From positions 18,292,501 to 18,356,500 of the forward strand of contig OZ017799.1 of the NCBI GenBank assembly GCA_963969395.1: 64,000 bases of DNA, given 5' to 3'. The translations under genes and the position numbers were made by a program. The first letter of the stretch is position 1, and the number at the start of each line of letters is the position of its first letter. This stretch comes from Pseudoscleropodium purum. Taxonomy: Eukaryota; Streptophyta; Bryopsida; Hypnales; Brachytheciaceae. The notes below the pieces were generated by a model. The model was not told the origin of the DNA, did no database searches, and saw only the letters and a list, made by a program, of their open reading frames with translations. Positions 11,324 through 24,329 of the stretch are shown piece after piece.

Positions 11324-12892
11324 TCATGTTCCTTGACACTTATGCATCATGTGTATGCTCTTTAGATACCTCAACTCCTTACATATTTCACCAAAACGAG
11401 GGCGAGAACTAGCCTCTGGGTTCCAACATTTTTCTATTAATGCCTTCAGCTGCTTGTGACATCGATCCGGTAATTGTGGACGCTCACCAGCACACACAGC
11501 TCTCTTCACTTCATTAGCTGTCATGTTTGGAAATGGCACAGCCCCAGTCAAAATCTCCAAACATACCATCCCAAAACTGTAAACGTCACACTTGAAAGGG
11601 TGGTTCTCCACCAATTCCTCATCCTTTGATGTCCCAGTATAAAGGATGTTGTTGGCATTCTGAAATTTGATTAGTTCAGGAGCCATCCATCTAGCAGTAC
11701 CCGTGTTTGGAGTCAAATGAGATTGTGTCATACTGTATTCCTTTGTTCGCGACAATCCAAAGTCCGACACTTTCACTTGCACATACTCATAGCCCTCAGC
11801 ATTCGGTGACTTCGTACAACGCACCAAAATGTTGTGGGACTTCAAATCTCTGTGCAAAACTCCCATCTCATAGAGGTAATCCATAGCCTCTGCGATTTGG
11901 AGCATGACGTCAAGTCCTTCAAACATGGAGAAAGGAGAACTTCGTGTTCGGTCGCTCCGCAATCTCTCTTCCATTAGAGACAAGAGATCTTGATCCATCA
12001 ATTCCATGACAATAAAACATTTTCCCATGTCCTTTCCGGGACAAAGAAAGGATACAATGTTGGGATGAGATAAGCCTGCGAGAATTGGCACTTCTTTCTT
12101 AAAATCTGGACTATCAACCCCATAGAATGTCTTTGCAGCGACGTCAACTCCAAGCCAGCTGGCTTTGTGCACAGTACCACACCCACCTCTTCCAATTTGT
12201 ACCAGATCTTTCAAGTTCATGAGGTCTCTTTCATGAAGGATAGGTTGCACTAATCCGAGTGTAATTGAGGGCAAATTTTGCTTGAATCTATCAAGTCTCT
12301 CTTGTAGAAATTTTGCCAACTCAAGGTCATCACGACTTGCTTGACCGTACTGAATCAGAGCTCTCAGCTTAGTAACCAAGCTGACCTCATCATTGGAAGC
12401 CATCTTTTTGACAAGTTCACCTTCAACATGCCTCTGATCATAGACTTCACAAAGTGACAAGGTAGATTTTGAGGCACTGAACGGAAGAAAAACTGTTAAC
12501 AACTTCAAATCGAAACCTAGCGACACAGTGCAATTTGATAAGTTTGTCAACATGACAGCTGATTGAAGCCAATGAGCATTGCAACAGCCTTGAATGCAGC
12601 ACTTCACTTTCTTTGCCAACATGCACAGGATCTTGAATTGTTCAAGAGTACTCTCCCTTCCATCTTCAGTAGACATAAAGTTCCCACCATAGTGGCGATT
12701 GTGCTTCAAGGAAAATCTTGCCTTTTGGACAGCCTCATCCAGACTATCAACCAAGTATAGACACTGCTCATAATTGATAACTTCTGAAGATTTGGACGCA
12801 CGAGGTGAAGTCATTGTTTGTACTTCCTTCAGACATTGTCTTGAGAACTCCAGGTATGGCTCAGGCCTTTGGGCTAGATAAAACACAATCAC
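11324..12892 (-). CDS. Raf-like TKL kinase with helical N-terminal domain, likely exon 2-type unit
   Basis: The open frame encodes 522 aa, but homology starts at RPEPYLEFSRQCLKEV, just after a TTTTATCTAG acceptor, so the real exon begins at 12873. No copy of the short first exon or of the shared 5' flank lies in front of it; the unit sits within about 240 bp of the 3' end of the upstream gene. The helical domain has KCCIQGCCNAHW. Kinase motifs are GRGGCG P-loop, AAKTF Lys, HRDLKSHN, DFG and APE, so it looks catalytically competent. The donor that ends the equivalent exon elsewhere (GTAAGT) reads ATAAGT here, and translation stops at 11324. It may be expressed only as the second half of a fusion with 13111-14960, since the phases match. 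Confidence 0.75.
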   Translation of the reverse strand: MIVFYLAQRPEPYLEFSRQCLKEVQTMTSPRASKSSEVINYEQCLYLVDSLDEAVQKARFSLKHNRHYGGNFMSTEDGRESTLEQFKILCMLAKKVKCCIQGCCNAHWLQSAVMLTNLSNCTVSLGFDLKLLTVFLPFSASKSTLSLCEVYDQRHVEGELVKKMASNDEVSLVTKLRALIQYGQASRDDLELAKFLQERLDRFKQNLPSITLGLVQPILHERDLMNLKDLVQIGRGGCGTVHKASWLGVDVAAKTFYGVDSPDFKKEVPILAGLSHPNIVSFLCPGKDMGKCFIVMELMDQDLLSLMEERLRSDRTRSSPFSMFEGLDVMLQIAEAMDYLYEMGVLHRDLKSHNILVRCTKSPNAEGYEYVQVKVSDFGLSRTKEYSMTQSHLTPNTGTARWMAPELIKFQNANNILYTGTSKDEELVENHPFKCDVYSFGMVCLEILTGAVPFPNMTANEVKRAVCAGERPQLPDRCHKQLKALIEKCWNPEASSRPRFGEICKELRYLKSIHMMHKCQGT

Positions 12893-13110
12893 AGAGTCAT
12901 TTGTTGCAATGTTCTAGTACCAATTTGTGTACAAATCAATTGTGAGAAGTCAGTCGAGTGAGTGAACTAACTATGAATACAAGTCATACATTATACATGT
13001 GGAAAAGTGTGCTTGCATTTGATTCAAGACCCTACACAACAAAATAAACTTGAAATATGGAGTGATCAAACTATTTAACAAGTCACTACTGAAAATAAAT
13101 TGTGACTTAC

Positions 13111-14960
13111 ACGTCATGTGAAGGCTCTTCAAATACCTCAACTCAGTACATATGTCAGCAAAACCAGGACGGGAATTAGCCTCTGGGTTCCAACATTGTT
13201 CTATTAATGCCTTCAGCTGCTTGGGACATCGATCCGGTAATTGTGGACGCTCACCAGCACACACAGCTCTCTTCACTTCATTAGGTGTCATGTTTGGAAA
13301 TGGCACATCCCCAGTCAAAATCTCCAAACATACCATCCCAAAACTGTAAATGTCATACTTGAATGGGTAATTCATTGTGGGTTCCTCATCCTCAGCCATC
13401 ACAAAATCATCAGTATTCCATACTGGTATCAATTCAGGAGCCATCCATCTGGTAGTACCCATGTTTGGAGTCATAGGAGATTGTGTCATACTAAAATCCT
13501 TTGTTTGCGACAATGCAAAGCCCGACACTTTCACTTGCACGTACTCATAACCTTCCGTGTTTGGTGACTTCTTAGAACGCACTAAAATGTTGTGGGATTT
13601 CAAATCCCTGTGCAAAACCTTCATCTCGTGGAGGTAATCCATAGCCTCTGCGATTTGGAGCATGACATCAAACTCTTCAAACTCCGAGAAAGGAGAACTC
13701 CGTGTTCTGTCGCTCCGCAGTCTCTTTTTCAATAGCGAAAAGAGATCTTGCTCCATCAATTCCATGACGATAAAACATTCTCCCATGTCCTTTCCGTGAC
13801 AAAGAAAGGATACAATGTTGGGATGAGATAAGCCTGTGCGAATTTGCACTTCTTTCTTGAAATCTTCGTTATCTGTCCCATAAAATGTCTTTGCAGCAAC
13901 GTCAACTCCAAGCCAGTTGGCTTTGTACACACCACCAAATGCATCGCCTCCAATTTTTACCGAAAGTTTCAAGCTCGTGAGGTCTCTTTCATGAAGGATT
14001 GGTCCCAGTGATCCTGGTGAAATTGAAGGCAAACCTTGCTTGATTCTATCAAGTCTCTCCAATAGAAATGTTGCCAACTCAAGGTTATCATTACTTGCTT
14101 GACTGTATCGAATCAAAGTTCTCAGCTTAGTAACCAACATGCCCTCATCATTGGATGCCATCTTTCTGACAAGTTCACCTTCAACATTCCTCAAAGCGGA
14201 AATTTCACGAATTGTTAAGGGAGATGAGGAATATCTACGTGAGTCACTATAAGGAGGAAGAAGGATTGTAAACAGCTTCAAATCGAAACCTAGCGATGCA
14301 GTGAAATCTGATAAGTTCAACACTATGACATCCATGCGAAGCCAATGACCATTGCAGCAGCCTTGAATGAAGCACTTCACTTTCTTCGCCAACATGCATA
14401 GGATCTTGAATTCTTCAAGAGCACTCTCTCTCACGTCTTCAGTAGACGCAGAGTTCCCACCATGGTGGCAATTGTGTTCTAAGAATAAGCCTGCCTTGTG
14501 GACAGTCTTGTCCAGATTGTCAACCAAGTATATACACTGCTCATAGTTGATAACTTCTGAAGATTTGGATGCACGAGGGGAAGTCATCGTTCGTACTTCC
14601 TCCAGACATTGTCTCGAGAACTCTAGGCATGACTTCGAACTTAGGGCTGGATCAAAGACACGATCACATGGTCAGTTTTTGCAATGTGGAGTTCCAATTT
14701 GTGTACAACTCAATCGTGTGAAGTCAGCCAAGTGAGTGGTGAACTAATAATGAATACAAGTCATACATTGTTGATAAGAGAAAATTTGTTTGCACTTGAT
14801 TCAATATCCTACACAGCAAAGAGTAAAACAACGCAAAGACCACAAAAAAATGAAAATAAAATTTGAAAGTAACTGCCTCAGTGTTTCAAGCAGAAAATTT
14901 ACCAACAGCTTTCTTCTTGAAGAGATTAGTCAAAGAGTGTGTCCATCTGGTTTGGGCCAT
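13111..14960 (-). CDS. Helical-domain TKL pseudokinase; probable first half of a tandem-module gene
   Basis: Exon 1 is 14960-14903 (MAQTRWTHSLTNLFKKKAV) and exon 2 is 14646-13111, which ends at a GTAAGT donor in phase 1. The kinase domain has decayed motifs: the P-loop reads IGGDAFGG instead of GxGxxG and DFG reads GFA. The VAIK Lys (AAKTF) and HRDLKSHN remain. It is probably catalytically dead, with the fold intact. The next acceptor in phase is that of the unit at 12873; splicing there gives 58 + 1536 + 1550 nt = 1047 aa with two complete modules. If the intron is retained, translation instead ends at 12971 with an unrelated tail. A cryptic acceptor near 13045 would stop after two residues. 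Confidence 0.7.
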
Positions 14961-16480
14961 GGGACCGGGCTCAAGGATACATCGATCCTCAAAATATTCT
15001 TATAATAATAATAGTGTGCGGCGTGTCTGAAATACAAGAAAACCAACCAAGATTAATTGGCGCACTGCACTTGACCCAACACTGCCAAGCCACTCCACGC
15101 AATGACACCAAACCGTGATACCTCAATTTCCAAATCCTAATATCCCAGGTTAGGGCCAATTCAGTTGTACTCACTCTAAGGCCAGCAGGCTACGCTCTTC
15201 CATAAAACCTTTGAAGGCATTATCCAATTTCCTCAGGAACTTCATAGGATGCCACTTGAAAATAAATAGACGTCTAAATGTCGCTAAAGAACTCAGCACA
15301 AAGGACTCTCAGGTAGGATAATTAGGAATGAATAAGTGCAACAAAACCAAAAAACTATGCACAGTTCCTAGTACCTTTGCCAAACTAAAACAGACAAGAC
15401 ATGCAACCCAGGAGAAGTCTTCCACCCGGTTTGTAGAATCCATAATCGTGACTACCTGCACACCAAATGAAATAAGAAATTTTTTACTCCTAATTGCACA
15501 GTCGCAGTGCAAACAACATGTTTCCGCGTCTCAAGGACAGCAACTCCATATCTCGTGCAAGAAGGTGCTCTCACATCCGTCGACAAATGCAAGCGTCATT
15601 CATGACCCTTCCAAAATCTCAAGTCAGTAGCAGACACAGTAGCGATGTGATCTAGTTCGTTCCCAGAAGCAGGACTTGGAAATTAGATGCTGCTAGTTGA
15701 GGAAAGGATACCTACAACCAGTCCTGTCTGTACCTGAAACTCGGCAAGGATGGGTACGTATATGTTGTGCCCACACTTAGATGAGTCGAATAGCCAAAAA
15801 TATGTCAAAGCTAGGAGACACAAAAGTCTCTGCACTTGTGGGCGACCTATTTCCTCGAAAAGCAGGAGCACAAGCAGAACTAGAACATAAATCTCTATAA
15901 ACCCCACAAATCCGGTAACACAAATTTACACGCGAGATAAATGAAAAAATCTTCACAACAGCGAAAACCTATCTGCTACCCAACACGACAAGGTTCGTTG
16001 AAGTTGTGCATTCCCCAATTTCCGGAAAAGTCGGATCCAAGACCTATCTACCGACGAGATGATGATTGAGCCCCTTTGATGCGAGAGTCTCTTTCAAAGC
16101 TAACCAGAGCATTCTACACTTCTCCTCACAGCAAGTTACAATCACAGAGAGAGATTAAATAAGGTAGATCCCACATACCTTCAAAATTCACGCATGCTTT
16201 CCTCCAACGTCCTGAAGTCTCAACTATACACGCCAAAAATCTTGTAGCCGCTGCACCTTCCAATAGTTCACCAACCCTTGAATTAGACACCACATTGCAG
16301 CTCAAACCCCACGTGAGCAGACGATTCCAAACAGATCCAAACACATCCGAAATTCAATTCTGATGCAACTGTGGCCCCACGGAATTTGAAACTCCTTAAC
16401 AAGACCTGCAATGGAAATTAAAGACACTAAGTCAAAGCAACGCCGCAAATGGCAGACTTCGCAACCCAGTACCAAACACG
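14961..16480 (-). promoter_or_regulatory. Duplicated 5' flank of the kinase genes, copy C
   Basis: Homologous along most of its length to 28258-29720 and to 4337-5600. It probably carries the promoter and the 5' UTR intron for the gene starting at 14960. It serves whatever is transcribed from 14960 through 11324, since no second copy lies between the two units. Confidence 0.5.
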
Positions 16481-16506
16481 TTGACCACAGTACCAAACAT
16501 GTTGGC

Positions 16507-16757
16507 TCTGGACAGGCCAGGGAGGATTGACCCCTCCATTGCCCTGTGTTTTACCCTTTAGAAAACACTGAAATTTTGTATTTGTCACTTATGATAAAAT
16601 TTGCAAATTCTGAATTCAGATTTGCAATCAGAGATCCCAAATTAGCTTGAAATGTAATGTGTTGAAATACAAATTTAAGTGGCACAAATAGGGGGCAATT
16701 CAGACATTTACCTTCTGGTGGGGCAATAGAGGGGTCAATCCTCCCTGGCCCTCCAGA
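16507..16757. mobile_element. MITE with about 36-bp terminal inverted repeats
   Basis: 16515-16544 and 16721-16750 are inverted copies matching at 29 of 30 bases (GGCCAGGGAGGATTGACCCC and onward). The repeat extends outward through TCTGGA / TCCAGA with a one-base indel. The interior is 175 bp, A+T-rich and non-coding. The only candidate target duplication is the weak TGGC on each side, so I do not assign a superfamily. Confidence 0.8.
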
Positions 16758-16767
16758 TGGCAGGGGC

Positions 16768-16990
16768 CTCTTGAACGTCGACAAAGACATTTGGCATCCA
16801 ATGGATGACATGGAATTCTTCTAGTAGGACAAAAGTTCAACTATATATCCTTAGAATCTTGTTGTGAAAAGGGGAGGTCTTCTATAGTAGCTTGTCTTTC
16901 CATAAGTACTTTTACAATTTTTTAAGCCGATGATTCACATTGTAATGAAAAGGGATGATTTCCAAGGTCAAACCTTCGTCCTTTAAGGAT
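16768..16990 (-). mobile_element. Dispersed element X, partial copy
   Basis: Matches the element at 22705-23205 in reverse orientation. The stretch around 16807-16885 (GGAATTCTTCTAGTAGGAC and flanks) pairs with 23100-23175, and 16905-16985 pairs with 22705-22795. The middle of the longer copy is missing here. It abuts the MITE at 16507-16757. Confidence 0.75.
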
Positions 16991-19900
16991 TAACTTGAGC
17001 AGTGGCAAATGTGATGACAAAATTCAAGGTAGGCCAGCCCATTTCCACTAGTTGCTTTATTCCGTCATCTTACTTTTGGTCGCAATTCTACTCAAAACTC
17101 ATCCCAATTGGTTCATTTTTTGATGAAATCATTGCATTAATGCTAACAAGGGATAACTTATTGTGTCAATTTTTAATAGTGAACACTTAAGTACCATTGG
17201 ATACATAGAATGGCAATTATGGGTTGTCTATAGGACTTTTATGACACCATTTTGAGTGGTTTTGTAATTCTAGGACAGACCACTTCAAAAATTCACAAAA
17301 AGGCTATGAGAATCTACTATTAATTGGTTTAGGATAAACCTAGAGATAATACTTCAAAAATTCATATCCTATTCATTTGATGTCTATGCATTGCATGCAA
17401 AAGTGCATAGGAATCTTTTTTTCAATTGCTACTAAGATCTAATAAAAATAATGAATATTTAATAATAGTAATTATACACCATTGTAATTAGTGATAATCT
17501 AAATGCACTGAACTACATATTTATCTTAGAATAATTCATACTATATTTGAAGTCTCAATTTTACAAGGCCATATTTAAGGCTAGATTCCAACTTGCTTGA
17601 TTTTAGTTGTTCTTCCCATGCTATATGCCAAACAAAATAGTGGGGCTTTAGAGCCAAAGGTGGTTCTTCATTATTGTTAAACTCAACTCAACCTCCAAGT
17701 CCCACTTCCTTGGCATCTAAACTTTCAACACATACTTTCTCATAGACATATTCTCTTGTAGACAATTTAATAGATATCAAATGACTTGAAACAACCAATT
17801 AATGTATGGAATAATGAAAATGAAATAATAAAAAGTGATTTCTTTAAATATAGAAAGAAAATTGAAATAGCATAAAATCTTTAAAGAACAGATATGTTGG
17901 CTTTGAAATTTGAATGTTTTGAAAGAATAAATGATTTTCAAAACTAAAAAAGAACAATCCATTTGTAACAACTCTTTCAAGATGGTCATGTTCTAAATGA
18001 ACAACCAAATTATATGTTCTTGAGCTCAAAAATCTATATAGAAAATAGCTCATATTGTAGTCTTCCATACAATAGAGAATGAATTACTTTTTTAGAAGAC
18101 CATTTATGATAGTCTACTATGTGATCACTCCAAATTTTAGCTCTAAATTCATTAAAATGGATATCTATTATTACTAGAACCCCTAAAATTGTATATGCTG
18201 TAAATATACATTCACTAATTGTTACAATTCATAATTTCCATATTTTTTTGTTGATTTTTGCCATCAAAATTTTTCCTTAAATTAATTTTAGAAATTACCA
18301 AAAAAATTGATAGAATTTTAAAATGGTTGTATCTATCATTATTATGAATTTTAACTATAAAAGATCATCATTACCACAATGAGATGGAAAATAACATGGA
18401 TCTTTTGAAGATTAATTAGTATACAAAAAATCATCTTCTATTAGTAATATTGCTACATAGGTAGGTAATATTTCAATCATTTTTCTCTTTTTGCTTGACT
18501 ATTATTTAGTATCTTTCCACTTTCTAATATCCAATTGGAAAGCTTTGATTTCTATTAAGTTTATCATTTATTTAGATTTTCTATTTAGTATAGTATTACA
18601 TTTAGACTTCATGGCTTTATATTGTGTGCCTTCAAATTGGACATTATATTTATCAATATAGAAGAAAAATAGGATTGTAAAGATTTTTAGGGTCATTGCA
18701 AAAAACACCAATACTATTAATTTCTCACAAAGGAAGTCCTAGAGCAAATCTTCATGATAATTTTTGAAGCATGACTCGTATGAACTTGAAATTTTTATTA
18801 GAGTTGGTTATCATATCCCATATTTTTTAAAATTTCAAAAATTTATCTTATATTTAAAAGTCAATTTTGCTCATTTTTCATGATTGTTTTAGATTTTAGG
18901 ATTTGGGAATATTGTGGAGTCTCCAAATTTTATGATCTAGAACAAAAATTTTGTGATTAAATTGTTCCCATAGTAGGAAGGCATATTCCTACCAAGGGAC
19001 ATTTAAAAATATTTATTTTATATCCTCTACATTTGTATAAATAGGACTCCCTTGCACTTATATCTTCATTGATATTGAAAATGATTTCAAGATCATTCTT
19101 TGGGTAAAATCTCTTCACCATAAAGTCCCCCATCAACTGGTCAATTTTGAGTTTCTTTGCAAATTATTGTAAACCTTTACAAGATTAGCATAAATGAAAG
19201 TACGTTCATCTAGACCCCATGATTGACTTTCACAAGTCCTACAAGTTATATTTACACTATATATATGGAAAATATGGAAAATACCATATATCAAGGAATC
19301 TCAAATCTATTCCATTCATTTTATAAATTTTTTGAACTTTGGCAATTGAAGGTTGAAATTTTGGTATTGTATTGTTTGCCATATTAAGTCAAATACTACC
19401 ATCTTATAATCTATATGGTCAAAGGTTTTGAATTTCTTCTAGACTACACTAATCTTGTGCAAAAATCTACACTTAGATATGTACAAAAAATGAGCATTTA
19501 AAATATTTGCTCTTTGCTATGGAGATGGCAATTTTGAGTGATTTTTGATGAAAAAATGGCCTCAAGATTGTAGGGATTTGTTTGTTTGTTTATCAAAGTG
19601 AATGAGATTGTAGTCTATTTCTAAATCTATATAGTAGAAAGTTTGAAAACTATTTTTTGGAGATTCATAAGACATACTACATCTTCTTTTGCATTTGGGA
19701 TAATATTTTTTCATAGGATACAAGAGACAAGAAACCAACAACCAATTCATACTTTACACAACATGGTCTTGCTCATTATTATATTTTCCAAGTTTGGTGT
19801 AAAGCTTAGCCTCAAAAATAGCCAACATCCAATTAAATGGATTAATTATTGAGATTTTTGAGAGCTTATTGCATAAGTTTTATGAAATGGAAGAAGATTG

Positions 19901-21919
19901 ACATATAATTATAAAGAGACTTTTGTGTTTGTTCTTCAACAATGGGATTAACTTAGTTACTCAATGCTACATGATTTTTGTGTGAGGCTTTGTAGTAGTT
20001 CATTTTGAGAATGGGTGAAGAGACAAAAATTTCAAAAGTGATGATTTCTAGCCTAAATTTCTTTTCAAGTCAAAATTTATTTTGCATAAAAATTCCAAAT
20101 CTACATTCCCCCTTCCACCAAGCTCTGCTAGGGGCTAAATATGCCAAACAACTTTCTTAGAATTTAGCCCTTGAAGGAGATTGAAAACATTTGCCTTTGA
20201 TTTGTATAAAATATTTTTTGATATACAAAGGGGTATTTGAAGGCATTAGAGAGCTACTTTTGACTCAAAATTTGGTTGAATTTACATTGTATCAATGGAA
20301 GTGATGTGTAAATTTTTCTGATTTTTTTGGAGTTTATTGTGCATTTTTTTCATGAAATGTTTTTCTCAAATAATAGAAAAAAGTGGAGTAATTCCACATA
20401 TACTAACATTGTATTAAGGTGTAAATTACAAAAAAGGTCCAAAACATTTGATATTTATTGCATTCCATAGACATGTCATTTTTGAGAGTGGCCCATGAGT
20501 TTGTTTTTATAATCAAAATTGATTGAAAAGGTAGTAAATTGTTGACATGACATTGAGTTAAAAAAAATACAAGTACATTTAGTCCCTAATCAACAGAACA
20601 TCAATACATACAATGTTAATTCTGTAGTTTCAAAACTTTCTTCTTCAATTTGGTAAAGCAATGAGAAGGTGATTAATAGAGTTTGTGTATGCGTTGCAAT
20701 CCTTTCTTCACTTGTTGACATGGCAATTGCTAAGCCTCATTCAATCTATTAGAACCTTTGCCTAATCAACAAGATGGAGATGGAGATATTTTGAGGCAAT
20801 GGAAAAGAGATGTTTGATGATTTAGTGCTTATAAAGATGAGGTGTCAAAAGCTTATGTAGGCATATCTCATATGGCAAGCTCTAGTTGGAAAATATAAAT
20901 CTTTGACATCACCCTATCTTCTCTCGTCTTTTACTATCTAATTGATTATGTAATAGTGGTTTAGAGTCTTGGCTTAATGATTGATTAGGCTAGATTCTAA
21001 GGTTTTGTTGATAGATTTTTGGAATTTTTCTTTTTGCATTTATTACTTTTTCTAAATTTTTTTTTTGTCTCCAAGTTTCCAACAATATAGTTTTGTCACT
21101 TTCAGCACTAAATGTTTCTTCAAAGTTCTCTAACTATTGGAACAATATTTCACTACAATTTTGTCAATTTTGTTGATAGATCTTCTCTTTTATGTCCCTA
21201 TCCACTATTCTTTCTTATAATCATACACTAGGATTTTGTTACATATGATTCAATGTTTCAACACAGTTTTGCAATGATCACCATGGTAATTCAATAAAAT
21301 TTTGTAGAGTGTGTTGGTTAATTTTCAATGCCTCCTATATTGTAGTTTTCATTATTTTTCTCACTTTTTGTTAATCCCTAAAGAACCAAGCTATATTTTT
21401 ACCAATATAATGATTTTAGGCACCTCACTACAAATGAAATTTTTGATTTTTTTCTGAAGAATTTTTCATGCATTAGGACAAGGTTTTTCTTTTTAAGGCC
21501 CAATAATTTTAAAACTTTTGACAACATGGTTGAAATAGGATTATATGATAATTAGTTTCTCTCCTCAGTTGAGCAATTTGGATAAATAAAAAAATTACCT
21601 TTTTCATAAACAAAAATTTGAAATTGGTATTCTAGACTCATATATATGTAGAAAGCTTTGAATCATTCCACTTTGATTAATGAGATGAAAGTTATGAGGA
21701 GTTTTAGTTTGCAAGTAGTTATAGATTTTCTACTCTAAAAAATAAACTTTGAAGTCCTTATATTTAACTCAATCCTCAATATTTTGGAAAAAAATAAATC
21801 ATAAGATATACATGTTGGGTCTAATAAACTTACAAACTACCTTTTTGAATCTTTCAAAGATTTGTACATAATATAGAATAAAATTGTCTCTTTTTTTTCT
21901 TGCATAACTAAAACCCAAT
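16991..21919. other. A+T-rich gene-free interval with dispersed repeats
   Basis: No coding sequence is supported. 17300-17520 matches 29910-30110 (same orientation), which extends the duplication of the 14-16 kb and 28-30 kb blocks. 18890-19110 matches 32170-32345 in reverse. 19395-19530 matches 33075-33230 in the same orientation. The remaining sequence is low-complexity A/T. Confidence 0.6.
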
Positions 21920-22580
21920 TATTATCTAATCCCAATGAATCATATCAAATTTAAGTTTAAAAAGAAGATGAACTCCATTTTTGGTGAATTTCTAAAGTCA
22001 ATTTTTGTTATTTTACATAATATTTTATTGAAAACATTTGGTGAAGAATTTTTTTAATTTGATTGTACAAATACATAGGGAACATCTATATGCACATCTT
22101 TCATATTAAAAAATACCCCCTTAAATAACCAAAACATAATCAATGAAGAGTTCAATGAAAAGTGTCATATGACCAAACTTTGAAGAAATGGATATCTCTA
22201 TATTTTAACTTGATTTTGGCAAAGTAATTGTGTGATCATGCTCAAATGTAAGAGATTAGTTATATGTGAAGGGAAAATAGAAAAATCTAATTACCATAAA
22301 GAGATAACTATTTTACAAAATTTGGATATAGTCACCTCAACATTGAAATCTCTATAGATAGAATTTTGAAGCTTTTTTGGAAATCTTTGTTGGAAAGAAA
22401 GATGTGCATATTGATGCTCCCTACATATTTCCACAATCAAATTTCAAAAATTCATCACCAATTTTTTTTAATAAAATATCATGTAAAACCATGAAAATGG
22501 ACTTTAAAAATTCACCAAAAATGGAGATTTTGCTTTTTTGAAATAGAAACTTGATATATTGGATTGGGATTGCGTAACTG
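21920..22580. mobile_element. Foldback element with about 180-bp inverted arms
   Basis: The left arm 21930-22110 and the right arm 22390-22570 are inverted copies (for example CTCCATTTTTGGTGAATTTCT opposite TTCACCAAAAATGGAG, and ACATAATATTTTATTGAAAA opposite the corresponding right-arm sequence). The left arm plus part of the interior also matches 8880-9180. No coding capacity. Confidence 0.7.
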
Positions 22581-22704
22581 ATGCAATGATAATTATCCTT
22601 ATCAAAATATATCAATTAAACTCTACACTCTATAGAAAAAATTCCGTAGTTATATTGAAGCATCTGTATATAAATCTTTCATAATAAAATATACTCCATT
22701 AATC

Positions 22705-23205
22705 CTTAAAAGATGAAAGGGTGAAATTGGAAATCATCCCTTTTCTTTACCGTATGAATCATTGGCTTAAAATATTGCAAAAGTATTCATTGGAAATCAA
22801 ACCCATTAGGGGAAATTTGAGGGCATTAGAAGCCTATTTTACCTTTGTTCCCCTCACCGTTCCCCCACAGCAAAAGGAACGATTGGCTGTCAAATTTTTT
22901 TTTTAAAAAAAAACATAAATTCTTCAAATGCATAAAAAATTTGAAAGAATAATTTAAAAAAAAAATTTCATTGAGAAATGACATGGCATGGTTGTAGCCG
23001 TGTCAAATTGCATTGTTGATTGCGTTTGTAGTGATTTTAGGGTTGGAGAACCTACAAGCTTCCAATGCCCTCAAAAATCTTCTAATAACTATAGAAGACC
23101 TTCCTTTTTCAAAACAAGATTCTGAGGATGGATAGTTGAACTTTTGTCCTACTAGAAGAATTCCATGCCATCCATCTGACGTCAACGTCCATGTCTACGT
23201 TTAAA
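22705..23205. mobile_element. Element X, longer copy, inserted in an older repeat
   Basis: About 500 bp that interrupts a repeat otherwise continuous between 22650-22705 and 23205-23330 (compare the unbroken version at 22090-22220). The ends are weak inverted repeats (TCCTTAAAAG and TCTTTAAACG reading inward) next to TTAA/ATTAA on both sides. An internal inverted pair TTTGAGGGCATTRGAAGC lies near 22815 and 23065. A 60-codon frame inside is not recognised as protein-coding. Confidence 0.65.
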
Positions 23206-24329
23206 GATTAAATAACAAAAATATGAACTAAAAAGGGTTCAATGTAAAGTATCATGTGACTATACTTGATAAATCAAATTAAAGAGATGTCTCTTTATTT
23301 TAACTAGACTTTGCTATTTGACTAGATAGTGATTATAAGAAACACTTGTCCTATTCTGTGTCCCTTTAACCTTGGACATGTATTTTTTTGTTCAAAACTT
23401 TTGCATTGTTTGTTCATTTTCTACAAAATTTGAAATGAAGGTACATGTGGTAGTTGCAAGACGTTGAGCAATTTTTTGAATTTCTTAAAAAAGATTTTAT
23501 TATTTTTAAACGGCCCTCGGTTGGATATCTATCTTGGCTTTTGGGGTGGGTGGGGTGTTTAGTACTATTTTTGACCTTAAAAATGTGAATTTGAAGCTCA
23601 CAACTGGAAAACAATGTCTTCTATTGAAGTTATACAAGCTTACAAAGAGATTTTCTAACAATAGTAAATTGACTACCTTCCACATCTGCTTAAAGAGCAC
23701 TACTTTTGCACAAGTACAAGAGAAACACGATTTTTTTCCCTAAAGATGAAAATGATTGAGAAGGAGCGTCTTCAAATTAAAAAGTATATCTTATTTTGTT
23801 TTTATTTTATAAAATTCCTTTACTATTTAAAAAAATCAAACATCAAAGTGTCCATTTCTTTGACATTTTCCATAGCCTCTTTTTTGCATAACTTTTAGAG
23901 ATAAAATTTTCTACATAGACCTGAATTTTCTTAGAGACAGACTATTTGCAATTCTTTACAAATTATCCATATTTAATTTTATTTAAGAAAATTTATTTCA
24001 AAAGTCATAATACTACTACAACAGGCCGTTTTGAGCCAAAATTGGCATTTGTTTCTTGCAGCAACCCTATCACATTGTGACTAATTTTATAGCTACATTT
24101 AAAACTGATTCATATTCAATTTATCAGAAATAGAATTCTATTTTTATTAACTAAAATTGATATGCTTGTGATTAATTTTATAGATACATTTTAAATTGGT
24201 TAACATTCAATTCAACAAAAAAAGGGTTCTATTTTTATGAACTAAAATTTGATTTGCTTGATTGGAATTGTGTAAGAAGCAAATGCTAATCACGCAAAGC
24301 AAAAAACGTCAATTGTTTTCTCTATTCTG

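Noticed and set aside
12971..13110. C-terminal 46 residues of the long frame ending at 12971
   Set aside because: They lie after a consensus GTAAGT donor and in sequence homologous to introns of the paralogues, so they are probably intronic read-through.
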